From Georgenia faecalis (GTDB lineage: Bacteria > Actinomycetota > Actinomycetes > Actinomycetales > Actinomycetaceae), in NCBI RefSeq assembly GCF_003710105.1, contig NZ_CP033325.1, positions 3,368,110 through 3,432,109 on the forward strand: DNA of 64,000 nucleotides, written 5' to 3'. Below are positions 25,470 through 33,085 of this stretch, piece by piece (the stretch's first letter is position 1; each line of letters opens with the position of its first letter). The notes beneath the pieces were generated by a model that worked only from the letters and a program-made list of their open reading frames with translations, did no database searches and was not told where the DNA came from. Both the position numbers and the translations under genes were made by a program.

Positions 25470-25475
25470 CGCCCC

Positions 25476-26699
25476 ATGGCACCAGCACCCGTCACCACCG
25501 CCTCCGTCCGCCTCCCGTGGCCGAGCCTCCTCGTCCTGGCCGGCGCCACATTCGTGCTGGTCACGGGCGAGATGCTGCCCACGGCGGTGCTGCCGCGGAT
25601 GAGTGCCGACCTCGGCGTCACCACGGCACGCACCGGCCTGCTCGTGTCGGCATGGGCGCTCACCGTCGTGGTCGCGAGCGTGCCGCTCGTGCGGCTCACC
25701 CGCCGGTGGGGGCGCCGAGACGTGGTCGCCGGCGCCCTCGTGGTCTTCGCGGCCTCCGCCCTGCTCACCGCGGCGGGCGAGGACTACGCGGTCGTGCTCG
25801 CCGCCCGGCTCGTCGGCGCTGCCGCGTGCGGCCTCCTGTGGTCGACCGTCAACGCGCACACGGCACAGCTGGTCCCGGGCGAGGGGCTCGGGCGCGCGAT
25901 CGCGGTCGTGCTCGGCGGCGCGACGCTCGGCACCGTGCTCGGGGTGCCGCTCGCGAGCCTCGCGGCCGGCGCTGGTGGGTGGCGCGGCGCGTTCGCCGGC
26001 CTGGCCGTGCTCGCGCTGGCCGCCGCCGTGCTCGTGCGGACCGTCGTGCTGCCCGGCCGCCCCGAGGTGCCCGCCACCGACGGCGCGGGGGGCCGGCCCT
26101 CGCTCACGCCGGTCCTCGCGGTGGCCGGCCTCGTCGGGCTCGTGCTCGTCGGCCACTTCGCCGCGTACACGTTCGTCACTCGCCTGCTGGCGGGGCCGGC
26201 GGACGTGCTGCCCGGCGGCATCACGACGCTGCTGCTGGTCTTCGGCCTGGCGTCGGCCGTCGGCCTCGTCGTGGTGGGCCGGCTCGGTGACGCGCGCACG
26301 GCCGTCGCACTGCCGGTCGCCGCCGCCGCGATCGCCCTCGTGCTCGCCACGGTGCCGCTCGCCGGCACGCACCCGGTGGCCGGCGTCCTCCTCGTCCTCG
26401 CGTGGGGCCTCACGTTCGGCGCGCTCCCGCCACTCACCCAGACGAGGATCATGCGCGCCGCGGGCGAGGCCCTGCGCGGCGCGGCGGGCACCGTCATCCC
26501 GGTGGTGCTCAACCTCGGCGTGGCGGTCGGTGCGGCGGCCGGCAGCGCGGTCGTCGACCGCGCCGGTGTCGCGGCCCTGCCGCTCCCCGCCGCGGGGGTG
26601 GTCGCGCTCGCCGCGGGGGGACTGGCGCTGACGGCGGGTGGTGCGACCGCCCGCCTCGTGCGGCGCGGGCGCCCGCGCACGGAGGCGTGCACGGCCTGA
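25476..26699 (+). CDS. MFS drug-efflux transporter (DHA1 type)
   Basis: 407 residues, twelve predicted helices. The first helix carries GEMLPTAVLPRMSADLGV (the DHA1 pattern of sugar/drug efflux proteins such as AraJ/YdhP). The loop 2-3 motif appears as RLTRRWGRRDVVAGA and motif C-like GGATLGTVLGVPLASLAAGAGGWRGAF is seen in helix 5. Divergent MerR gene and promoter architecture imply ligand-induced expression of an efflux pump. Confidence 0.9.
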   Translation: MAPAPVTTASVRLPWPSLLVLAGATFVLVTGEMLPTAVLPRMSADLGVTTARTGLLVSAWALTVVVASVPLVRLTRRWGRRDVVAGALVVFAASALLTAAGEDYAVVLAARLVGAAACGLLWSTVNAHTAQLVPGEGLGRAIAVVLGGATLGTVLGVPLASLAAGAGGWRGAFAGLAVLALAAAVLVRTVVLPGRPEVPATDGAGGRPSLTPVLAVAGLVGLVLVGHFAAYTFVTRLLAGPADVLPGGITTLLLVFGLASAVGLVVVGRLGDARTAVALPVAAAAIALVLATVPLAGTHPVAGVLLVLAWGLTFGALPPLTQTRIMRAAGEALRGAAGTVIPVVLNLGVAVGAAAGSAVVDRAGVAALPLPAAGVVALAAGGLALTAGGATARLVRRGRPRTEACTA

Positions 26700-26757
26700 C
26701 GCGGGCGCGGCTCCTGCGGGCCGTGAGCCGGGCGGGGGTTCGGTGCGCGGTGCCCGA

Positions 26758-27189
26758 TCAGCGCTCGAGGAGCCCGAGGGCGACGTCGACGATGCCGGCG
26801 CGGGCGGGGAGCGCGCCCACCTCGCCGAGCGGCACCCAGCGCGCGAAGTCCGTCGTGCCGCCCTGCTCGGTCGTGCCGAGGACCCCGCCGGTGATGGTGG
26901 CGGCGAGCACGAACCGCTGGGACCGCATCGGTCGGCGCCCGCTGGTCGCCGGCACGCACAGGTGGTGCGTGGCGAGGATCGCGCCCGCGGTGACGACGTA
27001 GCCCGTCTCCTCGTAGACCTCGCGGACGACGCCATCCTCGAGGCTCTCGTCGAACTCGACGCCCCCGCCAGGGAGGGTCCAGCAGGGCGGCGCTCCCGGG
27101 CCGCCGTTGAACCAGGTGAGGAGCATCGACCCGTCCGCGACCAGCAGCGCGTACGCCGCCAGACGGGTGTCGTACTCCGTGAAGTGCAC
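26758..27189 (-). CDS. NUDIX hydrolase
   Basis: 143 residues. A complete Nudix box is present: GGGVEFDESLEDGVVREVYEETGY (G-x5-E-x7-REV-x-EE-x-G). The N-terminal AAYALLVADGSMLLTWFNGG and C-terminal DFARWVPLGEV are typical of MutT-like pyrophosphohydrolases acting on nucleotide or other diphosphate substrates. Exact substrate unknown. It is transcribed toward the MFS gene and 48 bases downstream of dnaB. Confidence 0.9.
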   Translation of the reverse strand: MHFTEYDTRLAAYALLVADGSMLLTWFNGGPGAPPCWTLPGGGVEFDESLEDGVVREVYEETGYVVTAGAILATHHLCVPATSGRRPMRSQRFVLAATITGGVLGTTEQGGTTDFARWVPLGEVGALPARAGIVDVALGLLER

Positions 27190-27236
27190 CGGCCGAGAGT
27201 ACTGGCCGAGGGTGGCGCCGGCGCGGACTCTCCTCG

Positions 27237-28604
27237 TCAGTGCGCCATGTCGATGAAGCGCGCGTAGTGGCCCTGGAAGGCCACCACGACCGTGTCGGTG
27301 GGGCCGTTTCGGTGCTTGGCGACGATGAGGTCCGCCTCGCCGGCGCGGGGGGACTCGCGCTCGTAGGCGTCCTCGCGGTGCAGGAGGATGACCATGTCGG
27401 CGTCCTGCTCCAGCGAGCCCGACTCACGCAGGTCGCTCATCATCGGCTTCTTGTCGGTGCGCTGCTCGGGGCCACGGTTGAGCTGGGCGACCGCGATGAC
27501 GGGCACCTCGAGCTCCTTGGCCAGCAGCTTGAGCGCACGGGAGAACTCCGAGACCTCCTGCTGGCGGGACTCCACCCGCTTGCCCGAGCTCATGAGCTGG
27601 AGGTAGTCGACGACGACGAGCTTGAGGTCGTGCCGCTGCTTGAGCCGCCGGCACTTCGCCCGGATCTCCATGAGCGACATGTTGGGGCTGTCGTCGATGA
27701 ACATCGGCGCCTCGGACACCTTGCTCATCGCCGTCGCCACGCGGGTCCAGTCCTCGTCCCGCATGGTGCCCTTGCGCATGTTCTGCAGGGGCACCTTGGC
27801 CTCGGCGGAGAGCAGGCGCATGGTGATCTCCGTGCGGCTCATCTCCAGGGAGAAGATCACCGACGTGAGGTCGTGCTTGATGGACGCCGACCGGCAGATG
27901 TCGAGCGCCAGGGTCGACTTACCGATGGCCGGCCGCGCGGCCACGATGATCATCTGGCCGGGGTGCAGGCCGTTGGTCAGCGTGTCGAGGTCGGCGAAGC
28001 CGGTGGGCACACCGACCATCCCCACCCCGCGGTTGGAGGCCTTCTCGATCTCCTCCATGGTGAGGTTGATCGTGTCCCGCAGCGGGACGTAGTCCTCGCT
28101 CGTGCGCCGCTCGGTGACGGCGTAGACCTCGGCCTGGGCGGAGTTGACGAGCTCGTCGACGTCGCCGCCGTCCGTCGCGTAGCCGAGCTGGGCGATCCGG
28201 GTGCCCGCCTCGACCAGCCGGCGCAGGACCGCCTGCTCGCGGACGATCCGGGCGTAGTACCCGGCGTTCGCGGCGGTGGGCACGGAGGAGATGAGCGTGT
28301 GCAGGTAGGGCGCGCCGCCGATCCGGCCGATCTCGCCCCGCTTGGTGAGCTCGGCGGAGACCGTCACCGCGTCCGCGGGCTCGCCGCGCCCGTAGAGGTC
28401 GAGGATCGCGTCGTAGACCATCTCGTGCGCCGGGCGGTAGAAGTCCTGCCCGCGGAGCACCTCGACGACGTCGGCGATGGCGTCCTTCGACAGCAGCATG
28501 CCGCCGAGGACGCTCTGCTCCGCCGCGATGTCCTGCGGCGGCGTGCGGTCGTACGTCTCGCGCGCCCCGGAGACCGACCCGATGTGCTCGTCCACGCTCG
28601 TCAC
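27237..28604 (-). CDS. dnaB: Replicative DNA helicase DnaB
   Basis: About 455 residues. The N-terminal primase-interaction domain starts PPQDIAAEQSVLGGMLL. The RecA-like domain has Walker A ARPAIGKSTLALDI, Walker B LKLVVVDYLQLM, and the DnaB C-terminal motif SDLRESGSLEQDADMVILLHRED. No intein is present. The GTG at 28604 is preferred because AAGGAGG lies 8 bases upstream; the longer 28622 start overlaps it. It unwinds DNA at the replication fork. Position next to the rplI-rpsR-ssb-rpsF block is conserved in Actinobacteria. The region upstream carries DnaA-box-like sites. Confidence 0.97.
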   Translation of the reverse strand: MTSVDEHIGSVSGARETYDRTPPQDIAAEQSVLGGMLLSKDAIADVVEVLRGQDFYRPAHEMVYDAILDLYGRGEPADAVTVSAELTKRGEIGRIGGAPYLHTLISSVPTAANAGYYARIVREQAVLRRLVEAGTRIAQLGYATDGGDVDELVNSAQAEVYAVTERRTSEDYVPLRDTINLTMEEIEKASNRGVGMVGVPTGFADLDTLTNGLHPGQMIIVAARPAIGKSTLALDICRSASIKHDLTSVIFSLEMSRTEITMRLLSAEAKVPLQNMRKGTMRDEDWTRVATAMSKVSEAPMFIDDSPNMSLMEIRAKCRRLKQRHDLKLVVVDYLQLMSSGKRVESRQQEVSEFSRALKLLAKELEVPVIAVAQLNRGPEQRTDKKPMMSDLRESGSLEQDADMVILLHREDAYERESPRAGEADLIVAKHRNGPTDTVVVAFQGHYARFIDMAH

Positions 28605-28782
28605 GTGACCGACCTCCTTCACTCATTCCCAGGACACACGTCTATCGCCAACCACCGACAAGACCGCGAACGGTCGACGCGTGAGCTGTGGGCGGGACGG
28701 CGGTGTCCGCGACCCAGCCGGAACGGTACGCACCGGGACCCCTGCGACGCCAACTGCCCCCTGGGGACGACGGCGCGTAGCC

Positions 28783-28911
28783 TGTGGACGACCCGTGGAC
28801 GACGCCCGTTCCTGTGTGCACAGACCGTGGACAACCTTGTGGATGACACTCGTGTGGTTCCCCAGGATGCCCACGATCCCGCCATCTCGGCGGTGCACAC
28901 GATGTGGATAG
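28783..28911. promoter_or_regulatory. Cluster of DnaA-box-like 9-mers upstream of dnaB
   Basis: In the 325-base gap between dnaB and the MATE gene, five same-oriented sequences resemble TGTGGA(C/T)NA, the reverse complement of DnaA boxes: TGTGGACGA (28783), CGTGGACGA (28794), CGTGGACAA (28826), TGTGGATGA (28838) and TGTGGATAG (28903). None is the perfect TGTGGATAA/TGTGGACAA box. The stretch is AT-richer than average. It may be a DnaA-responsive control region or DnaA-titrating site; the rest of the gap shows nothing else. Confidence 0.45.
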
Positions 28912-28929
28912 AAATACCTGAGGAGATTG

Positions 28930-30291
28930 GTGGACAAGGCTCCGGGGCCGCGCGACCGGCGACGGCTCGACCGGCGGCGGCTCGACCGGCAGATCCTCGG
29001 CCTCGCCGTCCCCGCCCTCGGCTCGCTCGTCGCCGAGCCCCTCTTCGTCCTCATCGACTCGGTGATGGTGGGCCGCCTGGGCACGGCCGAGCTCGCCGGC
29101 CTCTCGCTGGCCTCCACCCTGCTCGTCTCCGTCGTCGGGCTCTTCGTCTTCCTCGCCTACGCGACGACGGCGGCCACGGCCCGGCGGATGGGCGCCGGGG
29201 ACCAGCGGGGGGCTGTGGCGGCCGGTGTGGACGGCATGTGGCTCGCGCTGGGCCTGGGGCTGCTCAGCGCCGCCGCCCTCGTCCTCGCGGCGCCCTGGGT
29301 GGTCGGCGCCCTGGGCGCGACCGGGGACGTCGCGTCCCACGCCGTCGCCTACCTGCGCGCCTCCGCGCCGGGCCTGCCGGGGATGTTCCTCGTCCTTGCC
29401 GCGACCGGCACCCTGCGCGGGCTCCTCGACACCCGGACCCCGTTCGTCGTGGCCGCCGGCGGCGCCGCCCTCAATGTCGGGCTCAACGCGGCGTTCATCT
29501 ACGGCCTGGGTCTCGGCGTCGCCGGCTCGGGCCTGGGCACCGCCGTCACCCAGACGCTCATGGGCCTCGTGCTCGTCGCCGTCGTCGTGCACCGCGCGCG
29601 CGGCCTGGAGCTCACGTGGCGCCCCACCGGCGCCGGCCTGTGGGCGAGCGCCCGCGCCGGGACACCGCTGCTCGTGCGCACGCTCAGCCTGCGTCTGGCC
29701 ATCCTCCTCACCATCACCGTGGCGACGTCGTTGGGCGCGGTGGAGCTCGCCGCGCACCAGGTGGTCAACGCGCTGTGGGGGTTCACCGCCTTCGCGCTCG
29801 ACGCGCTCGCCATCGCCGCGCAGGCGCTGGTGGGCCACGGCCTGGGCTCGGGGGACGCGCGCACCGTCCGCGCCGTCACCCGCCGCACCCTGCAGTGGGG
29901 CACCGCGGCCGGCGCCGCGATGGGGATCGTCATCGCCGCGGCGGGCTGGTGGATCACCCCGCTGTTCAGCGCGGACCCGGCGGTGCGGCGGGCGGCCACG
30001 CTGGCGCTGGTGGTCATGGGCGTGTGCCTGCCGGTGGCGGGGTGGGTCTTCGTCCTCGACGGCGTGCTCATCGGCGCCGGGGACGGGCGCTACCTCGCGT
30101 GGGCGGGGGTCGTCACGCTGGTGGTCTACGCGCCGCTGGCGGGCGCCGTGTGGCGCTGGGCGCCGGACGGGGCGGCCGGGCTGGCGTGGCTGTGGGCGGC
30201 CTTCGCCGGCGGGTTCATGCTCGCTCGGGCCGTCACCACGGGGCTCCGGGCCCGCGGCGACGCGTGGATGGTGCTCGGCGAGCGCACCTGA
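28930..30291 (+). CDS. MATE-family efflux transporter (DinF-like)
   Basis: About 453 residues, twelve predicted helices. The start LDRQILGLAVPALGSLVAEPLFVLIDSVMVGRLGTAELAGLSLASTLL is the MATE hallmark, repeated in the second half (ELAAHQVVNALWGFTAFALDALAIAAQALVGHGLG). The pattern corresponds to the DinF subfamily. GTG at 28930 is preferred to TTG at 28927 for spacing from GAGGAG (28920-28925). It would export cationic or other toxic compounds with Na+ or H+ coupling; substrate not predictable. Confidence 0.92.
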   Translation: MDKAPGPRDRRRLDRRRLDRQILGLAVPALGSLVAEPLFVLIDSVMVGRLGTAELAGLSLASTLLVSVVGLFVFLAYATTAATARRMGAGDQRGAVAAGVDGMWLALGLGLLSAAALVLAAPWVVGALGATGDVASHAVAYLRASAPGLPGMFLVLAATGTLRGLLDTRTPFVVAAGGAALNVGLNAAFIYGLGLGVAGSGLGTAVTQTLMGLVLVAVVVHRARGLELTWRPTGAGLWASARAGTPLLVRTLSLRLAILLTITVATSLGAVELAAHQVVNALWGFTAFALDALAIAAQALVGHGLGSGDARTVRAVTRRTLQWGTAAGAAMGIVIAAAGWWITPLFSADPAVRRAATLALVVMGVCLPVAGWVFVLDGVLIGAGDGRYLAWAGVVTLVVYAPLAGAVWRWAPDGAAGLAWLWAAFAGGFMLARAVTTGLRARGDAWMVLGERT

Positions 30292-30397
30292 TGCACCCGC
30301 ACAGGAGGCGCTCCGGAGGCGCACGCGCCGGAGGCGAGGCACCCGCCTGATTGGTGGTCAGCCAGGAGGGGGCGCTCCACCCGCGTGAGGCGGTTGC

Positions 30398-30601
30398 TCA
30401 GCCCGCGAGGCGCTCCTCGCGGGCCTGGGCGGCGATGAGGCAGTCGAGCTCGTCGAGCTCGGCCAGGGCCGCCCACTGGTCGGAGCACAGGCCGGTCTGC
30501 GCGCACTCGCACAGCTCGTCCTCGGTCATGCCGATGTCGGCCAGGATCTGCCGGCGGCGTCGGGTGAGCTCGGCCACGGAGAGGGGGGTCGTCGTCATCA
30601 T
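30398..30601 (-). CDS. Small Cys-containing protein of unknown function
   Basis: About 67 residues starting MMTTTPLSVAELTRRRRQILADIGMTEDELCECAQTGLCSDQWAALAELDELDCLIAAQ. It is helical in character, with a CEC...C arrangement and a fourth Cys near the end. It could bind a metal or be a small regulatory protein. The codon bias fits a real gene and stops/starts are well placed, but I recognise no family. Confidence 0.5.
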   Translation of the reverse strand: MMTTTPLSVAELTRRRRQILADIGMTEDELCECAQTGLCSDQWAALAELDELDCLIAAQAREERLAG

Positions 30602-30697
30602 GTCTGCACCGTACGACCGGCCACTGACATCGCCCGTGACGCCGTCCCCGGGTGTCGCGCGGCGGTGGCCGCGGGGCACCGGCGGATGGCCGGGGCG

Positions 30698-30793
30698 CCC
30701 GCGGCCGGAACTCCGGATTCCGGCGCCTATGGGGGAGATCGCGGTGCCTATAGCGCTGCGATCTCCCCCATAAGCCCCCGAACGGCGCGACGA
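30698..30793. repeat. Copy 1 of a duplicated hairpin element
   Basis: A 96-base unit with a near-palindromic head (CCGGAACTCCGGATTCCGG) and a perfect 15-bp stem, TATGGGGGAGATCGC (30728-30742) pairing with 30758-30772 across a 15-base loop (GGTGCCTATAGCGCT). It ends in a CCGAACGGCGCGACGA tail. About 93% identical to copy 2, 264 bases downstream. Confidence 0.85.
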
Positions 30794-30961
30794 ACCCCCG
30801 GAACGGCGCCACAGAGCGGCGGACAGGGGATATCGCCGGGCGGCCGGATCCGGGCGACTGGATCGGGCGACTGGATCGGGCGACCGGACCGGGCGGCAGA
30901 GGGATCGGGGCGCGGCCAGCCGACGGCTCAGCCGTCAGCCGACGACACGGCGCCGAGTCCC

Positions 30962-31056
30962 CCCGCGGCCGAAACTCCGGATTCCGGCGCCTCCGGGGGA
31001 CATCGCGGTGCCTATAGCGCTGCAATCTCACCCATAAGCCCCGAACGGCGCGACGA
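30962..31056. repeat. Copy 2 of the duplicated hairpin element
   Basis: A 95-base second copy. The loop sequence GGTGCCTATAGCGCT is unchanged, while the stem has accumulated mismatches (CTCCGGGGGACATCGC versus GCAATCTCACCCATA), so this copy is partly decayed. Its tail runs directly into the 20-bp tandem array. Confidence 0.85.
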
Positions 31057-31115
31057 GCCCCCGAACGGCGCGACGAGCCCCCGGACGGCGCGACGAGCCC
31101 GGAACGGCGCGACAG
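31041..31115. repeat. 20-bp tandem repeat
   Basis: CCGAACGGCGCGACGAGCCC occurs three times in tandem (31041-31060, 31061-31080, 31081-31100, the last with one change) followed by a partial fourth unit. The first unit is the tail of hairpin element copy 2, so the array seems to have grown by amplification of that tail. Confidence 0.9.
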
Positions 31116-31127
31116 CCAGGAGAACGA

Positions 31128-31164
31128 CTGCGGCCCGGCCCCCGAGACGGGGACCGGGCCGCAG
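31128..31164 (-). terminator. Hairpin after rplI
   Basis: CTGCGGCCCGG and CCGGGCCGCAG pair around an inner CCCCGAGACGGGG hairpin, giving a long nearly continuous stem 17 bases downstream of the rplI stop on the minus strand. Strong terminator candidate for the rpsF-ssb-rpsR-rplI operon; only a short T stretch follows. Confidence 0.75.
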
Positions 31165-31180
31165 CACCAAGCGATGACGG

Positions 31181-31633
31181 TCAGGCGTTCGGGACGACCC
31201 GGACCTCGACGGTCGCCTGGACGTCCGCGTGCAGCCGCACGTGGACCTTGTGCTCGCCGAGCGACTTGATCGCGGTCGGGACCTCGATCTTGCGCTTGTC
31301 GATCGCGGGACCGCCGGCAGCGGAGACCGCCGCGGCGATGTCCGCCGTCGTCACGGCGCCGAAGAGGCGACCGTTCGCGCCGGAGCGCACGGAGACGACG
31401 ACGGGCTTGGACTGCAGCGAGTCCCGGACCGCACGCGCGTCCTCGATCGTGTGGATCTCGCGGGCCCGACGGGCCGCGCGGATCTGGTCGACCTGCTTCT
31501 GCGCGCCCTTGGTCCAACCGGTGGCCAGGCCGCGGGGCATGAGGTAGTTACGGGCGTACCCGTCCTTGACCTCGACAATGTCGCCGGGGGCCCCGAGGCC
31601 AGTGACCTCGTGGGTGAGGATGATCTTTGCCAT
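31181..31633 (-). CDS. rplI: 50S ribosomal protein L9
   Basis: 150 residues: [37 protein letters not shown] is the canonical L9 N-terminal domain, followed by the long connecting helix and the C-terminal domain ([20 protein letters not shown]). Last gene of the rpsF-ssb-rpsR-rplI operon, transcribed leftward. Binds 23S rRNA in the large subunit. Confidence 0.98.
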   Translation of the reverse strand: MAKIILTHEVTGLGAPGDIVEVKDGYARNYLMPRGLATGWTKGAQKQVDQIRAARRAREIHTIEDARAVRDSLQSKPVVVSVRSGANGRLFGAVTTADIAAAVSAAGGPAIDKRKIEVPTAIKSLGEHKVHVRLHADVQATVEVRVVPNA

Positions 31634-31647
31634 GATGCCTCCCAGTC

Positions 31648-31881
31648 TCAGCGAGCGGAGCTCGAGTAGGGCAGCAGGGCCATCTCGCGGGCGTTCTTGA
31701 CTGCCTTCGCGATGGCGCGCTGCTCCTGGACGGAGACACCGGTGACCCGACGCGCGCGGATCTTGCCGCGGTCGGAGATGAACTTGCGCAGCAGCGCGGT
31801 GTCCTTGTAGTCGACCACCTGCGCCTTCTTCAGCGGGTTGGCCTTCTTCTTGCCTGGCTTGCGAAGAACGGGCTTCGCCAT
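31648..31881 (-). CDS. rpsR: 30S ribosomal protein S18
   Basis: 77 residues. [62 protein letters not shown] is S18. It has no Cys, so it is the zinc-independent (C-minus) form usual at this locus in Actinobacteria. ATG at 31881 was chosen because it begins the conserved MAKP start. It lies between ssb and rplI. Confidence 0.97.
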   Translation of the reverse strand: MAKPVLRKPGKKKANPLKKAQVVDYKDTALLRKFISDRGKIRARRVTGVSVQEQRAIAKAVKNAREMALLPYSSSAR

Positions 31882-31938
31882 GATGTGTGCTCCTCGATGT
31901 CTTCCGGACGCGGCCTGGCCGCGTTCCAACGTTGCGTT

Positions 31939-32490
31939 CTAGAAGGGGGGCTCGTCGCCGAACGAGCTCGACCCACCGGTCGCCCAGGGGTCGTCCGCCT
32001 GGCCACCGGCCGGCTGGTTGGAGCTCGCGCCCCCGTAGCCGCCGCCCTGGTTACCGCCCTGGTTGCCGCCGAAGCCGCCACCACCACCACCGCCGAAGCC
32101 ACCGCCGCCACCGCCACCGCCACCGCGCTGGGTGCGGGTGACCTTGGCGGTCGCGTACCGCAGCGACGGCGCGACCTCGTCGACCTGCATCTCGACGACG
32201 GTGCGCTTCTCGCCCTCACGCGTCTCGAAGGACCGCTGGACGAGCCGACCCTGGACGACGACGCGGTTACCCTTGGTCAGCGACTCGGCGACGTTCTCCG
32301 CCGCCTCGCGCCAGACCGAGCAGCGCATGAACAGCGTGTCGCCGTCCTTCCACTCGTTGCTCTGGCGGTCGAAGGTGCGGGGAGTGGACGCCACGGTGAA
32401 GGACGCCACCGCCGCCCCCGACGGGGTGAAGCGCAGCTCGGGGTCGGCCGTGAGGTTACCCACGACGGTGATGACGGTCTCGCCTGCCAT
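31939..32490 (-). CDS. ssb: Single-stranded DNA-binding protein
   Basis: 183 residues. The OB-fold begins [25 protein letters not shown] and contains [31 protein letters not shown] Gly-rich linker (runs of nine and seven Gly) leads to the acidic tip DEPPF, the protein-interaction tail of SSB. Encoded between rpsF and rpsR as in most bacteria. It protects ssDNA and recruits repair and replication partners. Confidence 0.98.
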   Translation of the reverse strand: MAGETVITVVGNLTADPELRFTPSGAAVASFTVASTPRTFDRQSNEWKDGDTLFMRCSVWREAAENVAESLTKGNRVVVQGRLVQRSFETREGEKRTVVEMQVDEVAPSLRYATAKVTRTQRGGGGGGGGGFGGGGGGGFGGNQGGNQGGGYGGASSNQPAGGQADDPWATGGSSSFGDEPPF

Positions 32491-32549
32491 GTCGTTCTCC
32501 TGCGGGTCAGGTGGTCGGGGTCAACGCGACCCCGGGACGGATGAGCGCC

Positions 32550-32837
32550 TCAGTGGGCGCCGGCGCGGAGCAGCTTCGTCCGCAGGACGGCCTCGTTGAG
32601 GCCGAGCTGGCGGTCGAGCTCCTGGGCGAGCTCCGGCGTCGTCGTCATGTCGACGACGGCGTAGATGCCCTCGGATCGCTTGTTGATGTCGTAGGCAAGA
32701 CGGCGCTTGCCCCAGATGTCGACCTTCTCCACAGTGCCGCCGGTGCGGACGACACCCAGGAGCTTGTCGAGCGACGGGGCGACGGTGCGCTCGTCGACCT
32801 CCGGGTCGAGGATGATCATCAGTTCGTACTGACGCAT
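32550..32837 (-). CDS. rpsF: 30S ribosomal protein S6
   Basis: 95 residues: [30 protein letters not shown] and [23 protein letters not shown] are canonical S6. First gene of the rpsF-ssb-rpsR-rplI operon; a GGAGG-containing ribosome-binding site precedes the ATG. The 248 bases upstream, toward the PBP gene, hold its promoter region, but I could not choose a single promoter. Confidence 0.98.
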   Translation of the reverse strand: MRQYELMIILDPEVDERTVAPSLDKLLGVVRTGGTVEKVDIWGKRRLAYDINKRSEGIYAVVDMTTTPELAQELDRQLGLNEAVLRTKLLRAGAH

Positions 32838-33085
32838 GCTGAGTACCCACCTCCTCTGGACTACGCGGTCACGGTCTCTCCGTGACAGGAGGGTGCAGCG
32901 GATCCCCTTGGGCGCGCGGGTGCGCGGTCTGTGGGGACCAGCTGCCTAGCCTATCGCAGCTGCGGGGCGCCTTCGGCCACCCCGCCGCCGGCTGTGGACG
33001 ACGACGGCCGGCCGGGCCGTCGCGTGCGTGTGCGACAGCCGGCCGGCCGCGGGCCAGCTCCGGCGCGGGCCAGTTCCGGCGCGGG

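Larger units (their letters stand above)
30602..31180. other. Gene-free, repeat-rich interval downstream of rplI
   Basis: About 580 bases without a convincing gene. It contains a duplicated 95-bp hairpin element, a 13-bp repeat (GGGCGACTGGATC, about 30855-30893), an inverted repeat around GCCGACGGCTCAGCCGTCAGCCG (about 30917-30942), a 20-bp tandem array and the rplI terminator. The long frames crossing it change character with each repeat and are judged non-coding. Confidence 0.75.

Noticed and set aside
28605..28929. Possible origin of replication from the DnaA-box-like cluster
   Set aside because: dnaA/dnaN are not here, the boxes are imperfect and all in one orientation, and rpmH-rnpA at the right end shows oriC lies beyond 64000.
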